Of a stretch of 13,897 bases of DNA, positions 6,924 to 13,897 are shown piece by piece. Origin of the DNA: an uncultured Varibaculum sp. (GTDB lineage Bacteria > Actinomycetota > Actinomycetes > Actinomycetales > Actinomycetaceae); assembly GCA_947255165.1 (NCBI GenBank), contig CAMYFZ010000046.1, positions 1 to 13,897 of the forward strand, written 5' to 3'. A model generated the notes under the pieces. That model was given only the letters and a program-made list of their open reading frames with translations, made no database searches and was not told where the DNA came from. How positions within the stretch are numbered: position 1 is the first letter of the stretch; every line of letters begins with the position of its first letter. The position numbers were made by a program, and so were the translations under genes.

Positions 6924-8342
6924 TTAGAGTTTGAAGATTTCACGCGGCTGTTCATCGGTTAGCCGGTGAATCCAGAACTTCGCCGAAGAAAGTGGCAAAC
7001 GCCCCTCTGTTACGTAACGAGCAAGGAAAGCCGCGTCCAGGCGACGATTCATGTCGTGACGTGCTGGAATGGACAAGAATGCCCGGGTATCATCAATGAA
7101 ACCGGATAGTCTGGAGAACCCGGCGGTTTCCGTCGTGGCGGCATGGAATCTCAAAATCGAATCTGGCGAATCAATAAACCACCAGGGTGCTCCGATATAT
7201 ACGCTGGAGTAATAGCCCGCTAGAGGTGCGATTTCGCGCGAGTACACGGTTTCATCCAGGGTGAACAAGACTAGGTGCAAATCTTTTTCATTACCGTAAC
7301 GCTCTAAGAGGGGACGCAGTGAGCGAGTATATTCAGTGGCTACAGGAATATCATGCCCGGTATCAGCTCCAAATCGGTTGAACGCGGCAGTTGAGTGATT
7401 CCTAAACACGCCCGGATGAATGGTCATCACTAAACCATCCTCCAGGCTCATCCCAGCAAAGCGGGTCAACATTGCAGCTTCGAAAGCATCTGCTTGTTCG
7501 GTGCTACCCTCACCAGAAACCAAAATCTTAAGTAAGCCTGCTAGTTCAGCATCATCGATATCCAGGGCTGCCGGTTGTGCCACTCCAAAGTCGGCCGAAA
7601 CCGCTCCGTGCTCAATAAAGTGGCGGCGGCTTTCCCGCATAGCGCGCAGGTAATCACCGAGATTATCCGGCGCGCCGCCAACGCTAGCGGTTAGCGCCGT
7701 AACTTTCTCGGCAAACTCCGGTTTACGTGCGTCTACATAGGCATCGGGGCGCCAAGTGGGTACGACTCGTCCGCCCAGCTCACCCTGCCGGGTGAGCTTA
7801 GCCAGTTCCGCATGCTGATCCAGACTATCCAGAGGATCGTCTGTGGTAGCAAGAAAGGCGATCGGGAAGGAGTTGAAGAGAGCGCGCGGACGGAAATCTT
7901 CCTCGCGCAAGCGAGTGCTGATTTGGTCGTAGATCTGGTCAGCGTTCTCGGCGTTGGGTTCTTGGTCGATGTTAAATAGGGTGACGAATTCGTGGGTGAG
8001 CCAGTACCCGGAGGCGGTTCCGTCGAAGAGATGCCAGTTCTGGCAGAAAATCCGCCAGGCTTCGCGCGGGTTGGCCATTGCTACTTTACCGACACCGATT
8101 TCATTCAAATCGATTCCCGCCGAGTTGAGTAGGCGAAACACATAATGGTCGTAGCGCAAAAACAGTTCCGAAGCGTTGGGAAAAGCCGCGTTATCCAGCA
8201 GCAGCCCGGGATCCACGTGCCCATGCGGGGAGATAATCGGTAAGTCTTTTATAGTGGCATAGAGCTCTCGAGCGACTTCCCGGGTGGAAGGATCCACCGG
8301 AAATAGCCGGTCAGGTTCTAAGGTTAAAGTTTCCATTTTCAT
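6924..8342 (-). CDS. uxaC: Glucuronate (uronate) isomerase UxaC
   Basis: Amidohydrolase-superfamily isomerase converting D-glucuronate to D-fructuronate (and often D-galacturonate to D-tagaturonate), the first step of hexuronate breakdown, in the cytoplasm. With the start chosen here it has 472 residues, normal for the family. The metal-binding His-x-His appears in ISPHGHVDP (H40, H42), and the conserved TTDDPLDSL follows. Further matches are HPGVFRNHS and the C-terminal region with FSRLSGFIDDTRAFLSIPAR. The frame is open to a TTG at 8360, but GGGGAG (8351-8356) lies eight bases before the ATG at 8342 and would be inside the longer version, so 8342 is preferred. It is the last gene of the operon, 46 bases after kdgK. 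Confidence 0.93.
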   Translation of the reverse strand: MKMETLTLEPDRLFPVDPSTREVARELYATIKDLPIISPHGHVDPGLLLDNAAFPNASELFLRYDHYVFRLLNSAGIDLNEIGVGKVAMANPREAWRIFCQNWHLFDGTASGYWLTHEFVTLFNIDQEPNAENADQIYDQISTRLREEDFRPRALFNSFPIAFLATTDDPLDSLDQHAELAKLTRQGELGGRVVPTWRPDAYVDARKPEFAEKVTALTASVGGAPDNLGDYLRAMRESRRHFIEHGAVSADFGVAQPAALDIDDAELAGLLKILVSGEGSTEQADAFEAAMLTRFAGMSLEDGLVMTIHPGVFRNHSTAAFNRFGADTGHDIPVATEYTRSLRPLLERYGNEKDLHLVLFTLDETVYSREIAPLAGYYSSVYIGAPWWFIDSPDSILRFHAATTETAGFSRLSGFIDDTRAFLSIPARHDMNRRLDAAFLARYVTEGRLPLSSAKFWIHRLTDEQPREIFKL

Positions 8343-8388
8343 CCTTTTATCTCCCCGCAATGGGTTTTTCTTATCTGTGGTTTAGTGG

Positions 8389-9501
8389 TTACCGCCTGAC
8401 CCGCGCAGAGCCTCCGGCAACCAGGTTCTCAATTTCGGCCAAGCTGGCCATCGAAGTATCCCCCGGGGTAGTCATGGCGAAGGCTCCGTGGGCGGCTCCG
8501 TAATTGACGGCTTTTTCAATGTCTCCGAACTCCATCAATCCGTAGATTAGTCCGGAGGCGAAAGAATCGCCCCCGCCTACGCGGTCAAGAATCTCTAGTC
8601 CATCACGCTGAGTAGCTTGGAAGAATCCTTGCTGGCGATCCCACGCCACCGCGCCCCAATCATTGATAGTCGCAGTGCGAACCTCACGCATAGTCGTTCC
8701 GATGCACTGGAAATTCGGGAAGGTCTGGGACGCCTGGTCAATCATTGCCCGGAAGGATGCAACTTCCAGATTGTCAAGATTTTCATTTGCGCCCGCGATT
8801 TCAAAACCAAGAGAAGCCGTGAAGTCTTCTTCGTTACCAATCATGACATCTACGTATTGCGCCAAGTCCCGGTTGACTTCCTGGCATTTTGCCTTACCAC
8901 CGCTATCTGCCCATAGGCTAGGACGGTAGTTCAAATCGTAGGACACAACGGTGCCGTATTTCTTCGCGACCTGCATGGCGGTTTTTGCCACTGCTGCGGT
9001 GCTTTCAGAAAGTGCGGTAAAGACTCCGCCAGTGTGTAGCCAGCGTACCCCCAACTTCCCAAAGAGCAGTTCCCAATCGATATCCTCGGGCTGCATCTGG
9101 GAAGTGGCAGTATTTCCGCGGTCACTGCAGCCAACAGCTCCCCGCACGCCATAGCCACGTTCCGTAAAGTTGATACTGTTGCGTACGGTGCGTCCAACCC
9201 CATCAAACTCCACCCATTTGATAAAGGAGGTGTCTACGCCGCCTTGCAGAATTAAGTCTTCCAGCAGGAGCCCAATCTCGTTGTTAACCAGGGCAGTTAT
9301 GATGGCAGTACGCCGAGAAAAAGCCCGCCGAGAACCGCGTGCCACGTTGTACTCTCCGCCACCTTCCGAGGCTCTAAAAGCCCTGGAGGTACGGATTCGA
9401 CCCTCACCTGGGTCTAGCCGTAGCATCACCTCTCCTAAAGAGACGACATCGTAGTGACATTCTGAGGCGGGGCGTACTTTCAAGCCACTAGGCCTACCCA
9501 T
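8389..9501 (-). CDS. kdgK: 2-keto-3-deoxygluconate kinase KdgK (PfkB family)
   Basis: PfkB/ribokinase-family sugar kinase, 370 residues. By context and similarity it phosphorylates 2-keto-3-deoxygluconate to KDPG. The N-terminal substrate region shows SLGEVMLRLDPGEGRI (21-36) and EGGGEYNVARGSRR (46-59). The C-terminal ATP/catalytic signature is DRVGGGDSFASG (306-317), with D312 as the expected catalytic base; the R-V-G variant of the usual D-T-x-G-A-G-D motif is, as I recall, common in Gram-positive KDG kinases. The ATG at 9501 overlaps the eda stop by 8 bases and has GGAG seven bases upstream within eda, so it is likely translationally coupled. Another sugar-acid substrate is possible, but flanking eda and uxaC strongly favour KDG. 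Confidence 0.88.
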   Translation of the reverse strand: MGRPSGLKVRPASECHYDVVSLGEVMLRLDPGEGRIRTSRAFRASEGGGEYNVARGSRRAFSRRTAIITALVNNEIGLLLEDLILQGGVDTSFIKWVEFDGVGRTVRNSINFTERGYGVRGAVGCSDRGNTATSQMQPEDIDWELLFGKLGVRWLHTGGVFTALSESTAAVAKTAMQVAKKYGTVVSYDLNYRPSLWADSGGKAKCQEVNRDLAQYVDVMIGNEEDFTASLGFEIAGANENLDNLEVASFRAMIDQASQTFPNFQCIGTTMREVRTATINDWGAVAWDRQQGFFQATQRDGLEILDRVGGGDSFASGLIYGLMEFGDIEKAVNYGAAHGAFAMTTPGDTSMASLAEIENLVAGGSARVRR

Positions 9502-10141
9502 TTGTAATCTCCTTTACTTTCGCGATGGCTTCGGCACTTAGCCGAGTAATCTCATTGAAGTTTCCGGCGTTTATAAGTTTGGCGCTGGCCATCCACGAGC
9601 CGCCAACTGCCGGTACAAAGGGCGCGGCAAGCCATTCGCCCAGGTTGTCAAGGTTTACGCCTCCGGTAGGCATAAACTCAATCTGGGGGAAGGGGCCAGC
9701 AAAAGCCTTGAGCAGCCCAAGTCCTCCCAGAGCCGTAGCCGGGAAAAACTTTACGGTTTTTAGACCCCATTTTGCTGCCGCCATAATATCCGTAGGGTTA
9801 GCAATCCCGGGGAGCAAGGGCATTTGGGCTTCGTCGGCTGCCTTAGCGACTTCCTTGGAAATACCCGGGGAGACCAGAAACCTGGCGCCTGCTGCAATCG
9901 CAGTTTGCGCCTGCTCCTTGTTGATGACTGTGCCAGCACCAACGGTTATTTCCGGTACTTCCTTAGCGATAGCGGCAATACAATCCGCTGCTACCGGGGT
10001 GCGAAAAGTTATCTCCGCCGATTTAATGCCGCCTGCTAGGAGGGCGCGTGCAGTCGGCACGGCGTCTTCAACTTTATCTAGCACCACCACTGGCACGATG
10101 GGGTTCTCTGCTAAAAATGGCGTTGCGGATGGTATCTTCAT
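9494..10141 (-). CDS. eda: KDPG aldolase (2-dehydro-3-deoxyphosphogluconate aldolase)
   Basis: Class I aldolase that cleaves KDPG to pyruvate and glyceraldehyde-3-phosphate. It has 215 residues, the usual size of the TIM-barrel Eda family. The active-site signature GIKSAEITFR (38-47) contains the catalytic Glu43. The Schiff-base signature GLKTVKFFP (126-134) contains Lys131. Phosphate-binding glycines are seen in PTGGVNLDN (158-166) and the GGSWMA segment (180-185). The ATG at 10141 is preceded by GGAGAG at about ten bases. It lies 14 bases after uxuA and overlaps kdgK. Some relatives also act as 4-hydroxy-2-oxoglutarate aldolases; here the KDG kinase next door fixes the likely role. Confidence 0.95.
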   Translation of the reverse strand: MKIPSATPFLAENPIVPVVVLDKVEDAVPTARALLAGGIKSAEITFRTPVAADCIAAIAKEVPEITVGAGTVINKEQAQTAIAAGARFLVSPGISKEVAKAADEAQMPLLPGIANPTDIMAAAKWGLKTVKFFPATALGGLGLLKAFAGPFPQIEFMPTGGVNLDNLGEWLAAPFVPAVGGSWMASAKLINAGNFNEITRLSAEAIAKVKEITNG

Positions 10142-10155
10142 AACTGCTTTCTCTC

Positions 10156-11235
10156 CTACTTATCTTCGTGGCTTTTTACAATTGCTTCCCACAGTCCACC
10201 GAGGTAAACCGCTCCTAGCGCCCGGTCGTAGAGGGGGTATCCGGGGCGTCCGGTTTCACCCCAAATCATGCGGCCATGGTCGGGGCGAATGTAGACGTCC
10301 GGATTGGTTTCATAGATAGCTTTCATAATGGCGTACATATCTAGGTTGCCAGTGGAGGACGGGTGGGGGGCTTCGTGGAACTTCTTGGGCCCTAGGTATT
10401 TGACGTTGCGCACGTGAGCGGCGTTCATCAAACCACGTTTACCGAATTCGCGGAAAATCGCAGGAACATCATTATCGGGGTTAGAGCCCAAAGAGCCCGC
10501 ACAGATACAGAAACCGTTAAACTCAGAATCATATAGACCTGCGATCTTGTCCATATCGTCGCGGTTTCGATAGATACGAGGTAGCCCGAATAAATCCCAA
10601 GCCGGGTCATCCGGGTGGCAGGCCATCTTAATGCCGACTTTTTCAGCGGTAGGAATGATACCTTCCAGGAAGTACCGGTAGTTGGCGCGCATCTTATTGT
10701 GGTCGACTTCCTGATACTGGGCCATCACGGTATCCAGGTGTGACAGGCGCTCCGGCTCCCATCCGGGCAAGGTTAATCCGCCGGATTCTTTGGCGGTCAG
10801 TTCCACAATGTCACGGGGAGTCATTCCTTCAATCTGGGCGTGATCGTAGTAAAGACAGTTGGAGCCGTCCTCGGTAACGTGTGCCAGCTCCGTGCGTAAC
10901 CAGTCAAAAACAGGCATGAAGTTATAAATAACTACTTTTACCCCGAACTTTGCCAGGTTCTCTAGCGTCTTGTTGTAGGCATCTATGTACTTATCACGAG
11001 TGGGCAAGCCCAGCTTAATATCTTCATGCACATTTACGGATTCAATAACTTCGCATTCGAGCCCGGCTGCATGCACCCCGTCAATCAAATCTTTGATTTC
11101 AGGTTCTTCCCACACTTCACCAGCAGCTTTGCCGCTCAAGGTGCCCATGATTCCGGTCATTTCCGGGATCTGTTTGATGTAGCGCAGCGGAATCGGGTCG
11201 TATCCTTCTCCGTACCAGCGGAATGTCATTTTCAT
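10156..11235 (-). CDS. uxuA: D-mannonate dehydratase UxuA
   Basis: Converts D-mannonate to 2-keto-3-deoxygluconate by loss of water; a divalent-metal TIM-barrel enzyme of the cytoplasm. It has 359 residues, matching the shorter Gram-positive type (the E. coli protein is about 394). Conserved blocks are [13 protein letters not shown] (3-15), [12 protein letters not shown] (65-76), YNFMPVFDW (104-112), CHPDDP (206-211), CAGSLGSNP (245-253), AAHVRN (272-277) and RPDHGR (317-322). These hold the Cys, His and Asp residues expected at the metal site. The ATG at 11235 overlaps the uxuB stop (ATGA) and has AGGAG eight bases upstream; a second ATG two codons later is less well placed. Confidence 0.95.
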   Translation of the reverse strand: MKMTFRWYGEGYDPIPLRYIKQIPEMTGIMGTLSGKAAGEVWEEPEIKDLIDGVHAAGLECEVIESVNVHEDIKLGLPTRDKYIDAYNKTLENLAKFGVKVVIYNFMPVFDWLRTELAHVTEDGSNCLYYDHAQIEGMTPRDIVELTAKESGGLTLPGWEPERLSHLDTVMAQYQEVDHNKMRANYRYFLEGIIPTAEKVGIKMACHPDDPAWDLFGLPRIYRNRDDMDKIAGLYDSEFNGFCICAGSLGSNPDNDVPAIFREFGKRGLMNAAHVRNVKYLGPKKFHEAPHPSSTGNLDMYAIMKAIYETNPDVYIRPDHGRMIWGETGRPGYPLYDRALGAVYLGGLWEAIVKSHEDK

Positions 11236-12854
11236 TGGTTGAACTCCTTATCCAGGGTTGAACGCACGGCACCGGTGCCGGCGACTAATTGTTTAAAATA
11301 TTTTTCGGTAGCCTCCGCCAGTGGCGTGGCGTAGAGATCAGTGCGGAAAATATCAGTGTCAGATAGGATCGGCTGCAGTGCTTGGTGGATTTCTTCCACA
11401 GAGTTACTTCCATCTAGTTTGATTCCCGTAAGGTGTTTGTGCAGCTCTTCGTACCTGGGGTCAGGTGCTGGTTCGAAGGGTAGACCATCGTCGCCGATGC
11501 CCATCAGGAAACGACACCAGAGGGCAAATACAAACGGAATCGCCCGCAAAGAATTGAGGTCAAGACCGCGCGCCAGATATTTCTTAATGGTTTCCCCGAA
11601 ACGAATAGGAATTTTTTGCGAGGTATCCATGGCAATCCGAGCGGGATTATCCGGCAAATACAGGTTTGGTAGCCGCACTTCCAACACTTCACGCAGAAAA
11701 TCTTCGGGGTTTACCACTACCGGATCAGTAACTACCGGCAGTCCTTCCTTAAAACCTAATTCGTGAACGAGGGCGCGCAGAGCGGGATCGCGCATTTCCG
11801 CATCAATAGTGGGGAAACGCAGCAGGGAACCGGCCACCGCTAGCGCAGTGTGTAGGGGATTCAGACAAGTTGTGACCTTCATATTTTCAAAGTCATCACA
11901 GACTTGTCGTTTTACCACCTGCACGCCGAGATCATCCCAATTTGGACGTTCTCCCGCGAACTTGTCTTCGATAATCAGGTATTCCACCGGTTCAGTATTC
12001 ACAAATCCGGCTAGGGGGGTGCGGCGCGGAGTTTGAACCGCCATATCGCTGAATCCTAGTTTTTCTAGTTTTTCACCGATCCCTGGGTTGGGACGCGGAG
12101 TTATTTTATCGATAACCGTAATCGGGAAAGCCACGTTGTCTTCGTCTTGCAGCCATTCCAGGAACCCCTCGGGTGCCGTACCCTGCTGTGACCATCCCTG
12201 AGCAATCCTCAGTACTGATTCGCGTAACTTATCGCCATTATGCGAAAAGTTATCAAAACTGAGCAGAGTGATGGGCGCTCCACCAGCGCTAAAACGCTCC
12301 CTTAAGAGGACAGTGGAAAGCACCATTGTAGAAGCCTGGCTTCCCTCTAATCCCGCAGGCGTATCGGCCTCTATTGCTGTCTGGACCCCTGGCTGCAGGT
12401 TCCCGGAGCCATCTCCAATAACGTAACCTTTCTCGGTAATGGTATAGCTCATGAGGGCGACGTTGGGGTCGCGGGCAACCTCAAGCAAACGAGCGAACTC
12501 ATCCACGTCTTGAATCCCTAATGCTTCGCTGATTCCCGCCACTACCCGCAAATCCTGGGTGCCATCGGGATTCAAAGTAACCTTCAAAGTCATGAGATCA
12601 TGTTTACCCAACTGGGTATCCATGTCTTCGGGGTCGCGAGGAGCAACTGCAGTAATCGGCCAGTGCTCCCCGCGCTCTAACAAATCCGCCGCTACCCGCG
12701 CGGGATAGCATCTAAACAAGTTACCGGGTCCAATATGAATCCAGCGGGGACGTTTCTTGCCCTCCTGCTGCATTTGCGCCACGTCAAAGCGGGGAAGAAC
12801 AATTTCCGGGGCTTTGGTTTTGATATCTTTCAGTCCTGCCAGGTTTAACTTCAT
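11232..12854 (-). CDS. uxuB: Fructuronate reductase UxuB (mannitol dehydrogenase family)
   Basis: NAD(H)-dependent polyol-type long-chain dehydrogenase that reduces D-fructuronate to D-mannonate. It has 540 residues, longer than E. coli UxuB (about 486). The Rossmann-type nucleotide site is [14 protein letters not shown] (39-52). The family block [13 protein letters not shown] (199-211) is present. The candidate catalytic residues lie in [16 protein letters not shown] (325-340): K326, N332 and H335. The C-terminal all-helical domain (about 300-530) is complete. The ATG at 12854 has GAGGAG (12860-12865) five bases upstream. It overlaps uxuA by ATGA and follows the HAD gene by 129 bases. A mannitol or tagaturonate oxidoreductase role is the main alternative; adjacency to uxuA and uxaC favours fructuronate. 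Confidence 0.88.
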   Translation of the reverse strand: MKLNLAGLKDIKTKAPEIVLPRFDVAQMQQEGKKRPRWIHIGPGNLFRCYPARVAADLLERGEHWPITAVAPRDPEDMDTQLGKHDLMTLKVTLNPDGTQDLRVVAGISEALGIQDVDEFARLLEVARDPNVALMSYTITEKGYVIGDGSGNLQPGVQTAIEADTPAGLEGSQASTMVLSTVLLRERFSAGGAPITLLSFDNFSHNGDKLRESVLRIAQGWSQQGTAPEGFLEWLQDEDNVAFPITVIDKITPRPNPGIGEKLEKLGFSDMAVQTPRRTPLAGFVNTEPVEYLIIEDKFAGERPNWDDLGVQVVKRQVCDDFENMKVTTCLNPLHTALAVAGSLLRFPTIDAEMRDPALRALVHELGFKEGLPVVTDPVVVNPEDFLREVLEVRLPNLYLPDNPARIAMDTSQKIPIRFGETIKKYLARGLDLNSLRAIPFVFALWCRFLMGIGDDGLPFEPAPDPRYEELHKHLTGIKLDGSNSVEEIHQALQPILSDTDIFRTDLYATPLAEATEKYFKQLVAGTGAVRSTLDKEFNQ

Positions 12855-12983
12855 GCTTTCTCCTCTATCTAGCAGTTATCTGCTGATTACCGCGCCACTA
12901 ACTGACTCTCTAATGTCCATTATTCCCGGTTTCAGCAGGTAGTTCTGAAAAATGCCAATAGTTGCCAACCGGGATTGCCAGCA
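12855..12983 (-). promoter_or_regulatory. Structured leader/operator region upstream of uxuB
   Basis: This 129-base gap has several symmetric elements: TCCCGGTT (12924-12931) with AACCGGGA (12967-12974); TTTCAG (12930-12935) with CTGAAA (12945-12950), which overlaps the former; TAATG-TC-CATTA (12911-12922); and AGCAG-TTAT-CTGCT (12871-12884), just upstream of the uxuB ribosome site. TGCCAA occurs at 12953-12958 and 12963-12968, and TGCCA at 12976-12980. No convincing -35/-10 pair was found. It may hold an operator, an internal promoter or a processing/attenuation structure. Confidence 0.45.
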
Positions 12984-13874
12984 TTAATTGATGGTTTTCC
13001 AGGGGGGAGTGGCCGGCAGTAGCTGATTAAAGTCCGCTATCAGCTGCTCTTGGTAATCGCCGCGGAAAGTTCCTTCCAGGAAACGCTGCAAACCTACGTC
13101 GTGGAACTCTTGCCAGGACTCGGCCTCGTGTCCCGGGCGAATCGGGAACCACAAAGCATTATTATCGGCTGCCGCCTGACCATCACCGGGAGCATCTCCC
13201 AGCAATAAAATCCGGTCCGGATGATACTTTCCTACTGCTGCTTTTGCTAGCTGCTGGGATTTGGTACCCATTTCCTGTCCGGCAATCACGGACATATAGC
13301 GTTCCAGGTCGTGCTCTTCCCATTCATGGTCGAGCATTTTTAGCGAGGCAGCCGAGACCACCATCGCATCAACTTTCCCCTGCATGGCCTCCAATGCTTC
13401 GCGAACCCCATGGAAAGGTGCGCAGTTTTTCACTATCCACGCCACCAGTTTGTTTACGGTTTCCCCCCACTTAATACAGCGTTCGATCTCCTCTGAAGGA
13501 TGTTCGGCGGCCCACTGGTGGATTCCCGCTTCGCTGAGCGGCAATCCCGAGGTCACGAAACCATGGAGTTCTTTGCCCTCCGGGAGTTTTACCCCGGATT
13601 CGAGTACCTCGGGCCGCTGTTTGAGAAGATCAAACAGGAGATCAAGCCCTGCCCAGCGGTTAATGCCGCGATGAATCGAAAACAGGTTCATATAAATCGC
13701 GGTTTCGCGGGTTAGCGTAGAAATAGCTTGCAGGTCAAAGGCTTCGATATACGCCGGAGTAAAACACTCAAAGTGCTTAATGTTCATCTGGTCGATGGCG
13801 CAACCATCAGAATCAACCCCGATAAAATACTCGGTCTTCGGTACGAATTCCTCTAGAATTTTTGCGTCGCTCAC
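12984..13874 (-). CDS. HAD-superfamily hydrolase heading the hexuronate operon
   Basis: A 296-residue cytoplasmic protein with all four HAD motifs: motif I VDSDG (nucleophile D21, acid/base D23), motif II VVSAAS (S174), motif III K205 in GTKSQQ, and motif IV LLGDAPGD (D227, D231). The 150-residue insert between motifs I and II (C1-type cap) is helical and contains RGINRWAGLDLLFDLL (69-84). This makes it a likely phosphatase of the phosphoglycolate-phosphatase type, but the substrate cannot be read from sequence. GTG start at 13874 with AGGAGGAA about five bases upstream. The strong ribosome site close to the window edge and shared orientation suggest it belongs to the uxu operon, possibly with more genes upstream. 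A housekeeping or sugar-phosphate detoxifying role is a guess. Confidence 0.85.
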   Translation of the reverse strand: MSDAKILEEFVPKTEYFIGVDSDGCAIDQMNIKHFECFTPAYIEAFDLQAISTLTRETAIYMNLFSIHRGINRWAGLDLLFDLLKQRPEVLESGVKLPEGKELHGFVTSGLPLSEAGIHQWAAEHPSEEIERCIKWGETVNKLVAWIVKNCAPFHGVREALEAMQGKVDAMVVSAASLKMLDHEWEEHDLERYMSVIAGQEMGTKSQQLAKAAVGKYHPDRILLLGDAPGDGQAAADNNALWFPIRPGHEAESWQEFHDVGLQRFLEGTFRGDYQEQLIADFNQLLPATPPWKTIN

Positions 13875-13897
13875 TAATGTTCCTCCTAGATGCGGGT

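Noticed and set aside
8343..8360. Longer uxaC starting at TTG 8360
   Set aside because: The GGGGAG ribosome site would fall inside the extended coding region, and the six extra residues do not resemble the family's N-terminus.
9525..10319. 264-residue open frame antisense to eda
   Set aside because: Shadow of a gene whose catalytic signatures are fully intact; no start context and no recognisable product.

Overview
The window looks like chromosomal DNA of a Gram-positive actinomycete with moderate GC. Three things point there: a DivIVA-domain coiled-coil protein of the polar-growth type, GTG and TTG starts beside strong AGGAGG-like Shine-Dalgarno sites, and a membrane-protein/lipoprotein pair of actinobacterial style. 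Actinomycetaceae is a guess, and I cannot name a genus. There is no sign of phage, insertion sequence, integrase or CRISPR. No stretch longer than 300 bases is without a gene; the longest gaps are 235 and 166 bases.

Left part (1-5183). The C-terminal end of an unidentified plus-strand protein is followed by tRNA-Ser(UGA). Four minus-strand genes come next. In transcription order they are a two-TM protein with a cytoplasmic hexapeptide-repeat region, a lipoprotein overlapping it by ATGA, a thioredoxin/TPR co-chaperone of the YbbN type 12 bases on, and galactokinase (galK) after a 75-base gap. The first three have the spacing of an operon; galK may or may not be co-transcribed.

Middle (5184-6860). 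A 235-base divergent promoter region separates that operon from a plus-strand gene for a 460-residue DivIVA-type coiled-coil protein. That gene ends in a strong hairpin terminator that probably also serves the convergent sugar operon.

Right part (6924-13874). Six minus-strand genes, in transcription order: a HAD-family hydrolase, uxuB, uxuA, eda, kdgK and uxaC. The last five form the complete isomerase pathway: D-glucuronate is isomerised by UxaC to D-fructuronate, reduced by UxuB to D-mannonate, dehydrated by UxuA to 2-keto-3-deoxygluconate, phosphorylated by KdgK to KDPG, and cleaved by Eda to pyruvate and glyceraldehyde-3-phosphate. UxuA/UxuB overlap by ATGA, Eda/KdgK overlap by 8 bases, and UxuA and Eda are 14 bases apart, so tight co-translation is expected. 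No transporter or regulator for the pathway lies in the window; they may sit beyond the right edge, upstream of the HAD gene.

The pathway itself is known. The parts least explained by known biology are the repeat-bearing membrane protein with its lipoprotein, divergent from the DivIVA-type gene; the HAD enzyme at the head of the hexuronate operon; and the structured leader between the HAD gene and uxuB.
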